DNA of 64,000 bases from Bosea vestrisii (GTDB lineage: Bacteria > Pseudomonadota > Alphaproteobacteria > Rhizobiales > Beijerinckiaceae). How positions within the stretch are numbered: the stretch's first letter is position 1; each line of letters begins with the position of its first letter. The translations under genes were made by a program, and so were the position numbers. Location of the stretch: the NCBI RefSeq assembly GCF_030144325.1, contig NZ_CP126307.1, forward strand, positions 2,480,001 through 2,544,000. The letters are read 5' to 3'. The notes under the pieces were generated by a model. It was not told the origin of the DNA. It was given only the letters and a program-made list of their open reading frames with translations, and did no database searches. Below, piece after piece: positions 7,934 to 16,251 of this stretch.

Positions 7934-9682
7934 GTGCTACCGATGACGAATGGTCGCTACATGGGCTGGTTGCGCTCCTTCCTCCTCGCCGTCCCGCTCG
8001 TCGCGCTCGCGGCAATCCCTGCCCTGCCGCAGGAGACTGCGCTGCCCACCCGCATTGCGCTGGTGATCGCCAACGGTACCTACCCCGACGCGGCCATCGC
8101 CCAAGTGCCGGCGCAGGGCCGTGCCGTTGCCGCCGCCTTGCGCGAAGGCGGCTTCGAGGTGATCGCGGTAGAAAATGGGTCCCGGGCGGACATGCGGCAG
8201 GCCATCGCCCAGTTTGCCGGCAAGCTGCGCCCCGGCGCTGCGGCCGTGGTGTTCTATTCCGGCCACGCCGTGCAGCAGCGCGACCGCGATTTCCTCGTGC
8301 CGATCTCGCCCAATCCGGTACAGGATGCAGTCGATCTCGACGAGATCATCGACCCCCTGATCATTGCCAAGCCGTCCAGTGCGCTCGTGCTGATCGACGC
8401 CAGCCGCGACAATCCCTGGCAGGCGCGAGGCAAGGGCCTGCGTGCGACCGAGCGGCTCGAGACCGTCGCTGTGATGTTCACCGCCTCGCCGGGAAAAACC
8501 GTCGCCGACTCCGGCCCCCGTGGCAACCCAGCGGTCGAGGAATGGCTGAAGGCGATCCGCACGCCCGGTCTCGACATGGCGGCGGCAGTCGAGCGCGTAC
8601 GCGACGCGGTGGCGAAGGCGAGCCGGCGCAGCCAGCAAATCTGGCTCTCATCCGCGCCACCGAAGGGGCTCGTCGTGACGCCTGTTGGCCAGCCTGTCGC
8701 AGTCGCGCAGGCGAACCGCGCCGTCATCCTGTCACCACCTGGTTCCGAGACCTCGCCGGACGCCTTTGAACTCGCCTTCTGGGAATCGATCCGCAACAGC
8801 GAGAACGCCAGCGAATACCGCGCCTATCTCGACGCCTATCCGAATGGCCGTTTCTCGGCGCTGGCGCGCGCCCGCGAGCAGCTCTACCGCGGCAAGCCCG
8901 GAGTGGCTTCGCCTGCAGCCTCGGCCAGTCGCCCACCACCTGCTGCAACGCCCGCCGCACCGGGGCCGAAGACAGGCTCGATCCGCGATTGCAGCGACTG
9001 TCCCGAACTGACGGCGATACCGCCGGGCTCCTTCCAGATGGGTTCGAACGATCTTTACGAGTTCGAGAAGCCCGTTCACCCCGTTGCCGTGCGCGGCTTC
9101 TATCTCGGCACGCGGGAGGTGAATTTCGAGGAATGGGACCGCTGCGTAAACGAGGGCGGCTGCAACTACCGGCCTGACGATCGCGGGCTGGGGCGTGGCA
9201 AGCGCCCCGTCACCGATATTCATTGGAACGACGCCAATGCCTATCTCGCCTGGCTATCGACCAAGACGGGAAAGCGCTATCGGCTGCCGAGCGAGAGCGA
9301 ATGGGAATATGCCGCGCGTGCCGGCACGGCGACGACCTATCCCTGGGGCCAGGCCGTGGAGAAGGACCGCGCGAACTGCCTGGGCTGCAACGATCAGCCG
9401 CGCCGCAGCGCCGTCGCCTCGGGCCAGTATCCGCCCAACGCCTTCGGCCTCTACGACATGGCTGGCAACGCGGCCGAATGGGTCGCGGATTGCTGGAGCG
9501 AGAATTATCGTGCCGCACCACGCGACGGCAGCGTCCAAGTGGTGCCCGGTTGCCGCGAGCGCGTGCTGCGCGGCGGCTCCTTCAACAACGATCCCCGTTA
9601 TCTGCGCTCGGCGGCCCGCTTCAAATACGAGGCCGATGTGCGTTTCTACACAAACGGTTTCCGGGTCGCGCGCGAACCCTGA
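7934..9682 (+). CDS. Pseudo-caspase fused to FGE/SUMF1-like domain
   Basis: A 582-residue exported protein. The signal peptide runs to about residue 34. A caspase-fold domain (about 38-250) keeps the His (His111 in FYSGHAVQQ), but the catalytic Cys is Ser157 (codon AGC at 8402) in LIDASRDNPW. A Pro/Ala-rich linker lies near 318-345. A formylglycine-generating-enzyme-like domain (about 350-582) follows, with IPPGSFQMGS, RLPSESEWEYAARAG, GLYDMAGNAAEWVADCW and RVLRGGSFNND. The redox Cys pair of true FGE is absent after RGGSF, so sulfatase activation is unlikely; a binding role is more plausible. GTG 7934 and ATG 7943 are both possible starts. It is the third gene of the DUF4399 operon. Confidence 0.9.
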   Translation: MLPMTNGRYMGWLRSFLLAVPLVALAAIPALPQETALPTRIALVIANGTYPDAAIAQVPAQGRAVAAALREGGFEVIAVENGSRADMRQAIAQFAGKLRPGAAAVVFYSGHAVQQRDRDFLVPISPNPVQDAVDLDEIIDPLIIAKPSSALVLIDASRDNPWQARGKGLRATERLETVAVMFTASPGKTVADSGPRGNPAVEEWLKAIRTPGLDMAAAVERVRDAVAKASRRSQQIWLSSAPPKGLVVTPVGQPVAVAQANRAVILSPPGSETSPDAFELAFWESIRNSENASEYRAYLDAYPNGRFSALARAREQLYRGKPGVASPAASASRPPPAATPAAPGPKTGSIRDCSDCPELTAIPPGSFQMGSNDLYEFEKPVHPVAVRGFYLGTREVNFEEWDRCVNEGGCNYRPDDRGLGRGKRPVTDIHWNDANAYLAWLSTKTGKRYRLPSESEWEYAARAGTATTYPWGQAVEKDRANCLGCNDQPRRSAVASGQYPPNAFGLYDMAGNAAEWVADCWSENYRAAPRDGSVQVVPGCRERVLRGGSFNNDPRYLRSAARFKYEADVRFYTNGFRVAREP

Positions 9683-9714
9683 CGGTCGCTCGTATTGCCA
9701 CGGTTGGCCGAGTG

Positions 9715-11190
9715 CTACGTACCGCAGAACGTCGCCGTCACTCGTTCATGGAAAGCTGGGGGCAGCGCGTAGTCCTCGCGTCCTGGCTGCCTGTCGTATG
9801 GCCTGGCCAGAACAGCAATCAGTTCCTCGAAGGGGCCGAGATCACCCTGCTCGACGGCTGCCTGGATCGCCGCTTCCACGCGGTGATTTCTTGGAATGAA
9901 CAGCGGATTGATTCGGCACATCGCATTCTGCCGCGTCTCGGCTGGGACGGGCTCTTTGAGCAAGCGCTCGCGCCACCGGCTCTCCCAGTCGTCCAACTCG
10001 GCGGGGTTGCCGAACAGGTCGCGGCAAGCGGAGCCATTCGCGGCCTGTAGGGCATCCTCACTCAGCCGCCGGAACACCAGTGTGAAATCGGCCTGCCCGC
10101 GCTGCATCGTTTCGAGCAACGCCTTGATGAGCTCGACGTCGTCAGGGTCGTCGGTGACAAGGCCGAGCTTCTGGCGAAACCCAGCGACCAAACTACTTTG
10201 AAACAGCCCATCGAAATGGTTGAGCACATCCTGCGCGATCGACACGGCCTTGTCCTGGTCGTCCGCCAGGAGCGGCAGCAGCGCTTCGGCGAACCGGGTC
10301 AGATTCCAGCGCGCGATCGGTGGCTGGTTGCCATAGGAATAACGTCCGTACTCATCGATGGAGCTGAACACGGTACCTGGGTCGTAGGTGTCCATGAAGG
10401 CGCACGGCCCATAGTCGATGGTCTCGCCCGCGATCGACATGTTGTCCGTGTTCATCACGCCATGGATGAAACCGATCAACATCCAACGTGCGACGAGTGC
10501 GGCCTGCGCGGCGATGACGGCCTCAAGCAAGCCAAGGTACGGATTGCCACTGCCGGCCGGGTCCGGATAGTGCCGAGCGATGACGTGATCGGCGAGAAGG
10601 CGCAAAGCCTCGACATCGCCGCGCGCTGCGAAGAACTGGAAAGTGCCGATCCTGATATGGCTGGAGGCGACGCGGGTCAGGATCGCGCCTGGCAAAACTG
10701 TCTCTCGCCTGACGCCCTCGCCCGTTAGGACCGCAGCCAAGGCTCGCGTCGTGGGCACGCCTAATCCTGCCATCGCCTCGCTGACGATATACTCGCGCAG
10801 AACCGAGCCCAATGCGGCCCGGCCGTCTCCTCGCCGGGAGAACGGGGTCGGGCCTGCGCCTTTGAGTTGGATGTCGCGGCGCTGGCCGTGGCGGTCCACC
10901 ACCTCCCCAAGCAAGATGGCACGCCCATCGCCAAGCTGTGGGCTGAAGCCGCCGAACTGGTGACCCGCGTAAGCTGTCGCGATCGGAAAAGCCCCCGCGA
11001 CAACGCTGTTGCCTGCCAGCATCGCAATGCCCTCGGGCCCACTCAGCCAATCGGGGTCGAGACCAAGTTCGGATGCCAGGGGAATATTCAACCGAACGAG
11101 CCGGGGCGCTGCGACGCCGGTCGGACGGACCGGTGCGTAGAAGCGCTCCGGAAGGCGAGCATAGGAATTGTCGAAGGGAATTATGACCAT
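9715..11190 (-). CDS. selO: Protein adenylyltransferase SelO
   Basis: A 491-residue protein of the SelO/YdiU pseudokinase family, which transfers AMP from ATP to protein hydroxyls and is linked to redox stress. Conserved blocks seen are YAGHQFGGFSPQLGDGRA, DIQLKGAGPTPFSRRGDG, LREYIVSEAMAGLGVPTTRA, GFIHGVMNTDNMSI and DYGPCAFMD. The C-terminus ends in CGT, matching the conserved redox Cys position (Sec in some homologues). ATG 11190 was chosen because it begins the family-typical N-terminus FDNSYARLPERFYA; the frame stays open further upstream without homology. It runs convergently towards the caspase/FGE gene and is probably a single housekeeping gene unrelated to it. Confidence 0.95.
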   Translation of the reverse strand: MVIIPFDNSYARLPERFYAPVRPTGVAAPRLVRLNIPLASELGLDPDWLSGPEGIAMLAGNSVVAGAFPIATAYAGHQFGGFSPQLGDGRAILLGEVVDRHGQRRDIQLKGAGPTPFSRRGDGRAALGSVLREYIVSEAMAGLGVPTTRALAAVLTGEGVRRETVLPGAILTRVASSHIRIGTFQFFAARGDVEALRLLADHVIARHYPDPAGSGNPYLGLLEAVIAAQAALVARWMLIGFIHGVMNTDNMSIAGETIDYGPCAFMDTYDPGTVFSSIDEYGRYSYGNQPPIARWNLTRFAEALLPLLADDQDKAVSIAQDVLNHFDGLFQSSLVAGFRQKLGLVTDDPDDVELIKALLETMQRGQADFTLVFRRLSEDALQAANGSACRDLFGNPAELDDWESRWRERLLKEPVPAETRQNAMCRINPLFIPRNHRVEAAIQAAVEQGDLGPFEELIAVLARPYDRQPGREDYALPPAFHERVTATFCGT

Positions 11191-11276
11191 CACCGGTAGA
11201 TATGCGCGAGACGCAGCACCGCAACACAAGGCTTGAGCGCTAGTTGCGCGATCGACCTGCCCAAGCGCTCGAACGT

Positions 11277-11933
11277 TCAGGATTCGGCACCGGCCTCGTC
11301 TCGCAGTACCCGCTCTCGCCATTCGGCCCAGATCGGCCGCTTCAGGTGAAACAGGTCGGAGGTCCGGAGATAGGCCTCTCCGCCATGCATGCGGGCAATC
11401 AGCTCGAGTGAGGGGGTATCGATATGGCAGCGCTCGGCATCCAGCACGAAGCGGTCCTCGACATGGGCGCACAGGACGCGGCCGATAACGATGGTCTGCA
11501 GCGGTCCGGTGACCAGCGAGGTGAGAGCCTGGCATTCGAACGCGACCCGCGCTGTCTCGATACGCGGCGGAGCGACGAAACGTGACGGCGCAGCCTCCAG
11601 CTCGGCCAGCGCCAGCTCGTCGACCTCAGGCGGCGCATCGATGCAGGTCGTGTTCATCGCCGATGCGTCGGTTTCCGCCACCAGGTTGACGACGAACTCT
11701 CCGGTTTCGAGGATGTTGGCGGCGGTATCCTTGAGCAGGCCGGCCCTCGGCATGATGCCGATGGCGACGGTCGGCGGATCGTTGCCCATCATGTTGAAGA
11801 AGCTGAATGGAGCGGCGTTGAGCACGCCATCGCGCGACAGTGTGGTGATCCAGGCGATCGGCCGCGGCACGATCGTCGCCGTCATGATCTTGTAGCGGTC
11901 CTGCGGTGGCAGCGCGCCGATGTCGAAGAACAT
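11277..11933 (-). CDS. Flavin reductase-like, FMN-binding split-barrel protein
   Basis: A 218-residue protein of the flavin reductase/DIM6-NTAB family. The N-terminal half shows the split-barrel FMN-site pattern TATIVPRPIAWITTLS, NAAPFSFFNMMGNDPP and ETGEFVVNLV. Members are FMN reductases supplying reduced flavin to monooxygenases, or simple flavoproteins. No partner monooxygenase is adjacent. It is the last gene of the first aromatic/Liv operon, 9 bases after the alpha/beta hydrolase, which suggests a role in that pathway. Confidence 0.88.
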   Translation of the reverse strand: MFFDIGALPPQDRYKIMTATIVPRPIAWITTLSRDGVLNAAPFSFFNMMGNDPPTVAIGIMPRAGLLKDTAANILETGEFVVNLVAETDASAMNTTCIDAPPEVDELALAELEAAPSRFVAPPRIETARVAFECQALTSLVTGPLQTIVIGRVLCAHVEDRFVLDAERCHIDTPSLELIARMHGGEAYLRTSDLFHLKRPIWAEWRERVLRDEAGAES

Positions 11934-11942
11934 GTCCGGGCC

Positions 11943-12827
11943 TCAGTCCTTCGGTCCGGAGCTGCCCATCGCCTTTGCGAGGGCGGGCGCCAACACGCCA
12001 TCAGGCCTGGCCAGGTCCAGCGCGATGTCGAAATGATTGTGCCGCGGCATGGCGATCACCTTGCCGGCGTGCCCCGCCGCCATCCAGGCCGCGGCGTAAT
12101 CGGCGGTCTGTCGCCGGAACTCGCTGGTTTCCAGGCCGCCGACCGAGGCCAGCAACGTCGTGGCCGAGCTCTCGGGGATGTGCCGGATCGGGCTGTTGCG
12201 GGTGATCGCGGCATCGTCCAGCCCGAGCCAGGCATCGACATGGGTGGCGCGCAGCGGCGCGATGTCGTGCAGTCCCGACAAAGCAAGGCCGACCGTGATC
12301 GCGTCGTCCGGCAGCCCGAAACCGGCCTGCCAGCCGCCGGCCAGAAGCATCCCGACGAGATGACCGCCGGCCGAGGAGCCGCCGACGGCAAGGCTACCAA
12401 TGCCGTATTGCGCGCTCCTGGCATGGAGGAAGGCGACGGCGGCGCGCGTCTGTCTGATGATCTCGTCGAGCGAAGCCTGCGGCGCCAGCGTGTAGTTCAT
12501 CACCGCGACGGCAAAGCCATGCGCCTTCGGACCCGGCACGACGAAAGCGTTGTCGTCCTTCGAGCTCGCCCGCCAATAGCCGCCATGGACCCAGAGGAAG
12601 AGCGGTGCGCCGGGTTCGGCAGGATAGAAGTCGAGCGTCTCGCCGCTGGCCTCGTCATAGACGATGTCGGCGATGCGTTCGTTCTCTCGCTGCACCTCTG
12701 CGCTGACGGAGACGTATTTGGCATATTCCGCGTCGAAGGAGGCGACGCTTTCGCGGGCATTGTATTCACGGTCGAGCGTGGCGCGGTCGAAGCCGCGATA
12801 GACCGGTTCGCTGGCGGTTTGTGCCAT
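11943..12827 (-). CDS. Alpha/beta hydrolase, arylformamidase/esterase type
   Basis: A 294-residue serine hydrolase. The oxyanion motif HGGYW follows FLWV, the nucleophile is in VGGSSAGGHLVGMLL, and the C-terminal His lies in MPRHNHFDIALDL. HGGYW and overall length fit the kynurenine-formamidase-like branch of BD-FAE hydrolases, which cleave N-formyl aryl amines or esters. It lies 10 bases downstream of livF. A longer relative at 21278 occupies the matching slot in the second Liv operon, so each importer has its own hydrolase. The substrate is not determined. Confidence 0.87.
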   Translation of the reverse strand: MAQTASEPVYRGFDRATLDREYNARESVASFDAEYAKYVSVSAEVQRENERIADIVYDEASGETLDFYPAEPGAPLFLWVHGGYWRASSKDDNAFVVPGPKAHGFAVAVMNYTLAPQASLDEIIRQTRAAVAFLHARSAQYGIGSLAVGGSSAGGHLVGMLLAGGWQAGFGLPDDAITVGLALSGLHDIAPLRATHVDAWLGLDDAAITRNSPIRHIPESSATTLLASVGGLETSEFRRQTADYAAAWMAAGHAGKVIAMPRHNHFDIALDLARPDGVLAPALAKAMGSSGPKD

Positions 12828-14302
12828 GGCGGTGTCCTCACAGACCGAGATAGCGGCTGGCGAAATCGGGATCGTCGTGGAGCGCGGCCGGCGTGCCGGC
12901 CCAGACGATCCGCCCCTTCTCGACGACGTGGTGGCGATCGACCAGGGACGCCATCTCCGCCAGATTCTTGTCGACGACGACGATGGTCTGCCCGGCCTGC
13001 TTGAGCATCTGCAGGCAGCGCCAGATCTCGGCGCGGATCAGCGGCGCGAGCCCCTCGGTCGCCTCGTCGAGGATGAGCAGGCGCGGATTGGTCATGAGGG
13101 CCCGGCCGACAGCCAGCATCTGCTGCTCGCCGCCCGACAAGGTCCTCGCCGACTGGCGCCGCCTTTCGCCGAGGCGCGGGAACAGGTCGATGACGCGCGG
13201 CAGCGTCCAGTGCCCGGCGCTGCTGCCGCGCGCAGTGGCGACCAGGTTCTCCTCCACCGTCAACGAGGGGAACACTCGCCGCCCCTCCGGCACGAGGCCG
13301 ATGCCGAGCCGGGCGATCGCGTTCGGCGCCAGGCCGGACAGCCGCCGGCCGTCGAAGACGATCTCGCCGCCGGTGGGCTGCGTCAGCCCCATAATGGCGC
13401 GGATGGTGGTGGTCTTGCCCATGCCGTTGCGCCCGATGAGCGAGACGACCTCGCCGGCGCGGGCCTCGAAGGACAAGCCGAACAGGACCCGCGCTTGGCC
13501 GTAGCCCGCCGCGAGGTCGCGTACGCTCAGCATGCCGGCTCTCCCCGAGATAGGCGGCGCGGACTTGCGCGTCGCTGCGTACCTCCGCCACCGTGCAGGT
13601 AAAGATGACGCGCCCATAGACCAGGACGCTGACACGGTCCGCCAGCGCGAACACGGCGGCCATGTCGTGCTCGACCAGAAGGATGGCGTAGCGCCGCTTC
13701 AGCCCGTCGAGCAGGCGGGTCATCGCCGCCGATTCCTCCGGTCCGAGCCCGGCCATCGGCTCGTCGAGCAGCAGCAGCTTCGGTTCGCGTGCGAGCGCGA
13801 CCGCGATCTCGAGCTGCCGGCGCCGGCCATGGGCGAGCGTCTCCGCCCGCCTGTCGGCGAGATCCCCGAGGCCGACTTCGGCGAGCCGCTCCCGCGCGCT
13901 GGCGATCGCGCCGGCATTGCCGCGCGGGTTCGAAATCATGTCGAACGAGCCGCCGCGGCGGGTCTCGATCGACAGCAGCACGTTCTCGATGGCGCTGAAG
14001 TCCGGGCAGAGCTGGGTGATCTGAAAGGTCCGCCCAAGCCCGAGCCGCGAGCGCAGATGCGGGCGCAGCCGGGTGACGTCCTGCCCGTCGAACAGGATGC
14101 GGCCGGCATCCGGCTTCAATTCCCCGCAGATCTGGGTGATCAGCGTCGATTTTCCGGCGCCGTTCGGGCCGATCAGCGCGTGGAGCTCGCCTGCGCGAAT
14201 GTCGAGTGTGACGTCATCGGTCGCGACCAGGGCTCCGAAGGCCTTGCGCAGCCCGTCGATCGCCAGGATCGGCGCCTGCTGCTGAGAGGACAATTCAGCC
14301 AT
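12500..14302 (-). CDS. livG: Branched-chain-type ABC ATPase LivG (operon 1), stop codon lost
   Basis: Residues 1 to about 254 (14302 to 13541) are a complete LivG ATPase: Walker A GPNGAGKST, signature-equivalent LAHGRRRQLEIAVAL, Walker B LLLLDEPMAGLGP, H-loop LLVEHDM, ending RAAYLGE. No stop follows. The frame passes through all of livF and into the hydrolase gene in a foreign frame, giving 600 residues with an Arg-rich, meaningless tail. The paralogue at 23090 ends YLGEGDA-TGA immediately before livF. Between YLG and the livF ATG this copy is 4 bases shorter, which removes the stop. Sequencing error and real mutation are both possible. Start 14302 overlaps livM by 8 bases. Confidence 0.85.
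   Translation of the reverse strand: MAELSSQQQAPILAIDGLRKAFGALVATDDVTLDIRAGELHALIGPNGAGKSTLITQICGELKPDAGRILFDGQDVTRLRPHLRSRLGLGRTFQITQLCPDFSAIENVLLSIETRRGGSFDMISNPRGNAGAIASARERLAEVGLGDLADRRAETLAHGRRRQLEIAVALAREPKLLLLDEPMAGLGPEESAAMTRLLDGLKRRYAILLVEHDMAAVFALADRVSVLVYGRVIFTCTVAEVRSDAQVRAAYLGESRHAERTRPRGGLRPSAGPVRLVLRGPRRRGRLAHRAQRHGQDHHHPRHYGADAAHRRRDRLRRPAAVRPGAERDRPARHRPRAGGAASVPLVDGGGEPGRHCARQQRRALDAAARHRPVPAPRRKAAPVGEDLVGRRAADAGCRPGPHDQSAPAHPRRGDRGARAADPRRDLALPADAQAGRADHRRRRQESGGDGVPGRSPPRRREGADRLGRHAGRAPRRSRFRQPLSRSVRTPPWHKPPANRSIAASTAPRSTVNTMPAKASPPSTRNMPNTSPSAQRCSERTNASPTSSMTRPAARRSTSILPNPAHRSSSGSMAAIGGRARRTTTLSSCRVRRRMALPSR
12838..13533 (-). CDS. livF: Branched-chain-type ABC transporter ATPase LivF (operon 1)
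   Basis: A 231-residue ATPase of the LivF class. It has Walker A GRNGMGKTT, the Q-loop region, signature LSGGEQQMLAVGRAL, Walker B LLILDEATEGLAP and H-loop in VDKNLAEMASL. Start ATG 13533 gives the usual MLSVRDL beginning. It pairs with LivG as the cytoplasmic motor of the HMGF importer. In these aromatic operons such importers often take aromatic acids or other carboxylates rather than leucine. The whole gene lies inside the overlong livG frame on the same strand (see that entry). Confidence 0.92.
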   Translation of the reverse strand: MLSVRDLAAGYGQARVLFGLSFEARAGEVVSLIGRNGMGKTTTIRAIMGLTQPTGGEIVFDGRRLSGLAPNAIARLGIGLVPEGRRVFPSLTVEENLVATARGSSAGHWTLPRVIDLFPRLGERRRQSARTLSGGEQQMLAVGRALMTNPRLLILDEATEGLAPLIRAEIWRCLQMLKQAGQTIVVVDKNLAEMASLVDRHHVVEKGRIVWAGTPAALHDDPDFASRYLGL

Positions 14303-15278
14303 TGCGCTCTCCGAACAGGCGCCCGGCGATGCCGCGGCGGCCGAACAGAGCGACCAGCGTCAGGATCGGGCCCATCACGATCATCCAATGCTCGGTCCAG
14401 ATCGAGAGGATCTGTTCGAGCGCGATGAAGACGGCGGCCCCGGCGATCGGGCCGAGCAGCGTGCCGAGCCCGCCGAGCACGACGATGGCGATGAACTCGC
14501 CCGACTTGCTCCATGCGGCCATGTCGGGCGAGACGAAGCGGGCGTAATTGGCCCAGAGCACGCCGGCGAGGCCGGTCCCGATCGCGGAGATGACGAAGGC
14601 GGTGAGCCGGAACGGGAACGGATCGACGCCAAGGTTGATCGCGCGTCGCTCGCTTTGCCGCAGCGCTTGGAGAACCAAGCCGAAACGGGAGTTCACGACC
14701 CGGGCGCAGAAGGCCGTCCAGCCGATCAGCAGCGCGACGCAGACATAGTAGAAGGTCGTCGGCCGCGAGAGGTCGACGAAAGGCAGCGTATTGCGCCGGT
14801 CGAGGAGCAGGCCGTCATCGCCGCCATAGCTCTGCAGCGAGACGAGCACGAAGAAGACCATCTGCGCGAAGGCCAGCGTGATCATGATGAACTGGACGCC
14901 GCTGGTCTTCAGCGAGAGCGTCCCGACGATCGCGGCCAGAAGCGCGCAGGCCACCAGCGCCAGCGGCCAGACGATCAGCGCCGCATTCGAGCCCTGCCAA
15001 CCAAGGAGCGGCTCGCCCGCGCCGGTGTGGAAGGCAATGATGCCGACGGCGTAGCCGCCGAGCCCGAAGAACATGGCGTGGCCGAAGCTGACCAGCGCGC
15101 CATAGCCGAGGATGAGATCGAGGCTGACGGCGGCGATGGCGTAGATGGCGATACGGTTGGCGAGGCCGAGCAGCCCTGCCGAGCCGGTCAGCTGCGCGAG
15201 AAAAGGGGCCGTCAGCAGGAGTAGGAGTCCGCCGGTGATGACGGCGAGGCGGAGACGGGAGGTCATCATCGCGCTCAT
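14295..15278 (-). CDS. livM: Branched-chain-type ABC permease LivM (operon 1)
   Basis: A 327-residue inner-membrane permease with about eight to ten hydrophobic segments. LivM-class marks are SLDLILGYGALVSFGHAMFFGLGGY, in two adjoining blocks, then TLSLKTSGVQFIMITLAFAQM and GLGTLLGPIAGAAVFIALE. ATG 15278 was chosen because it overlaps the livH stop (ATGA) and begins the hydrophobic N-terminus; upstream sequence in frame is livH shadow. It forms the channel with LivH. Confidence 0.9.
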   Translation of the reverse strand: MSAMMTSRLRLAVITGGLLLLLTAPFLAQLTGSAGLLGLANRIAIYAIAAVSLDLILGYGALVSFGHAMFFGLGGYAVGIIAFHTGAGEPLLGWQGSNAALIVWPLALVACALLAAIVGTLSLKTSGVQFIMITLAFAQMVFFVLVSLQSYGGDDGLLLDRRNTLPFVDLSRPTTFYYVCVALLIGWTAFCARVVNSRFGLVLQALRQSERRAINLGVDPFPFRLTAFVISAIGTGLAGVLWANYARFVSPDMAAWSKSGEFIAIVVLGGLGTLLGPIAGAAVFIALEQILSIWTEHWMIVMGPILTLVALFGRRGIAGRLFGERNG

Positions 15279-16195
15279 CCCCTGGCCGGCAGCAAGCCGT
15301 TCGGCCGCACGAGGAGGACGATCGCCATCAGCACGTAGATGCTGGCCGACACCAGCCCGGCGCCGAGCGTGTCGGCGGTCGAGGCCGGCAGCGATAATTG
15401 CAGGAGCTGCGGAATGTAGGCCCGCCCCAGGCTGTCGACCATGCCGACGAGCAGGGCTCCGACGAGCGCGCCGCGAACCGAGCCGACGCCGCCGACGACG
15501 ATGACCACGAAGGTGGTGATCAGCACCCGCTCGCCCATGCCGATCTCGATGGCCAGCAGCGGCGCCGCCATGACACCGGCGAGGCCACACAGCGCGCCGC
15601 CGAGGCCGAAGACCAGCGTGTAGAGCCGGCGGATGTTGACGCCGAGCGCATCGACCATTTCGCGGTCGTCTGCACCGGCCCGGATCAACATGCCGACGCG
15701 GGTGTGATTGACCAGCGCCCACAGGCCGATCGCGACCAGCGCCCCGGTCACGATGAAGGCGATGCGCATGAGCGGGTAGTCGAGGCCAGGAAGCAGCGGA
15801 ACCGAGCCCTGCAGGAAGGGCGGAATGTCCATCAGCGGCGGACGGCGCCCGAAGATCAGGCTCACCGCTTCGTTGGTGAACAGGATCAGGCCGAGCGTCG
15901 CCAGCACCTGGTAGAGGTGATCGCGGCGATAGAGCCATTGCACCACCGCGACCTCGACAAGCACCGCATAGAGCCCGGCGCCGATCAGGGCGGCCGCGAT
16001 GCCGACCAGGAAGGAGCCGGTGGAGAGGACGGCGAAAGCCGCGCTATAGGCGCCGACCATGTAGAAGGCGCCATGGGTGAGGTTGATCACTCCCATGATG
16101 CCGAAGATCAGCGTCAACCCCGATGCCAGAAGAAACAGCATCGATCCGTATTGCAGGCCATTGAGAGCCTGCTCGACAAAGAGGATCATCTCCAC
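15275..16195 (-). CDS. livH: Branched-chain-type ABC permease LivH (operon 1)
   Basis: A 306-residue inner-membrane permease of LivH class. It starts MEMILFVEQALNGLQYGSM, then the conserved LTLIFGIMGVINLTHGAFYM, and near the C-terminus VVIVVGGVGSVRGALVGALL. Multiple hydrophobic helices are evident. It lies 56 bases downstream of the binding-protein gene and is translationally coupled to livM. Confidence 0.92.
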   Translation of the reverse strand: MEMILFVEQALNGLQYGSMLFLLASGLTLIFGIMGVINLTHGAFYMVGAYSAAFAVLSTGSFLVGIAAALIGAGLYAVLVEVAVVQWLYRRDHLYQVLATLGLILFTNEAVSLIFGRRPPLMDIPPFLQGSVPLLPGLDYPLMRIAFIVTGALVAIGLWALVNHTRVGMLIRAGADDREMVDALGVNIRRLYTLVFGLGGALCGLAGVMAAPLLAIEIGMGERVLITTFVVIVVGGVGSVRGALVGALLVGMVDSLGRAYIPQLLQLSLPASTADTLGAGLVSASIYVLMAIVLLVRPNGLLPARG

Positions 16196-16251
16196 ACGCC
16201 CTTGTTGCGCGGTGAATCAGGCGTCAAAAACTGTCGGTTGTTTCGCAGCGC

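Noticed and set aside
9715..11190. SelO as a sixth member of the caspase/DUF4399 island
   Set aside because: It is convergent to the island, has no signal peptide and is a widespread housekeeping gene.
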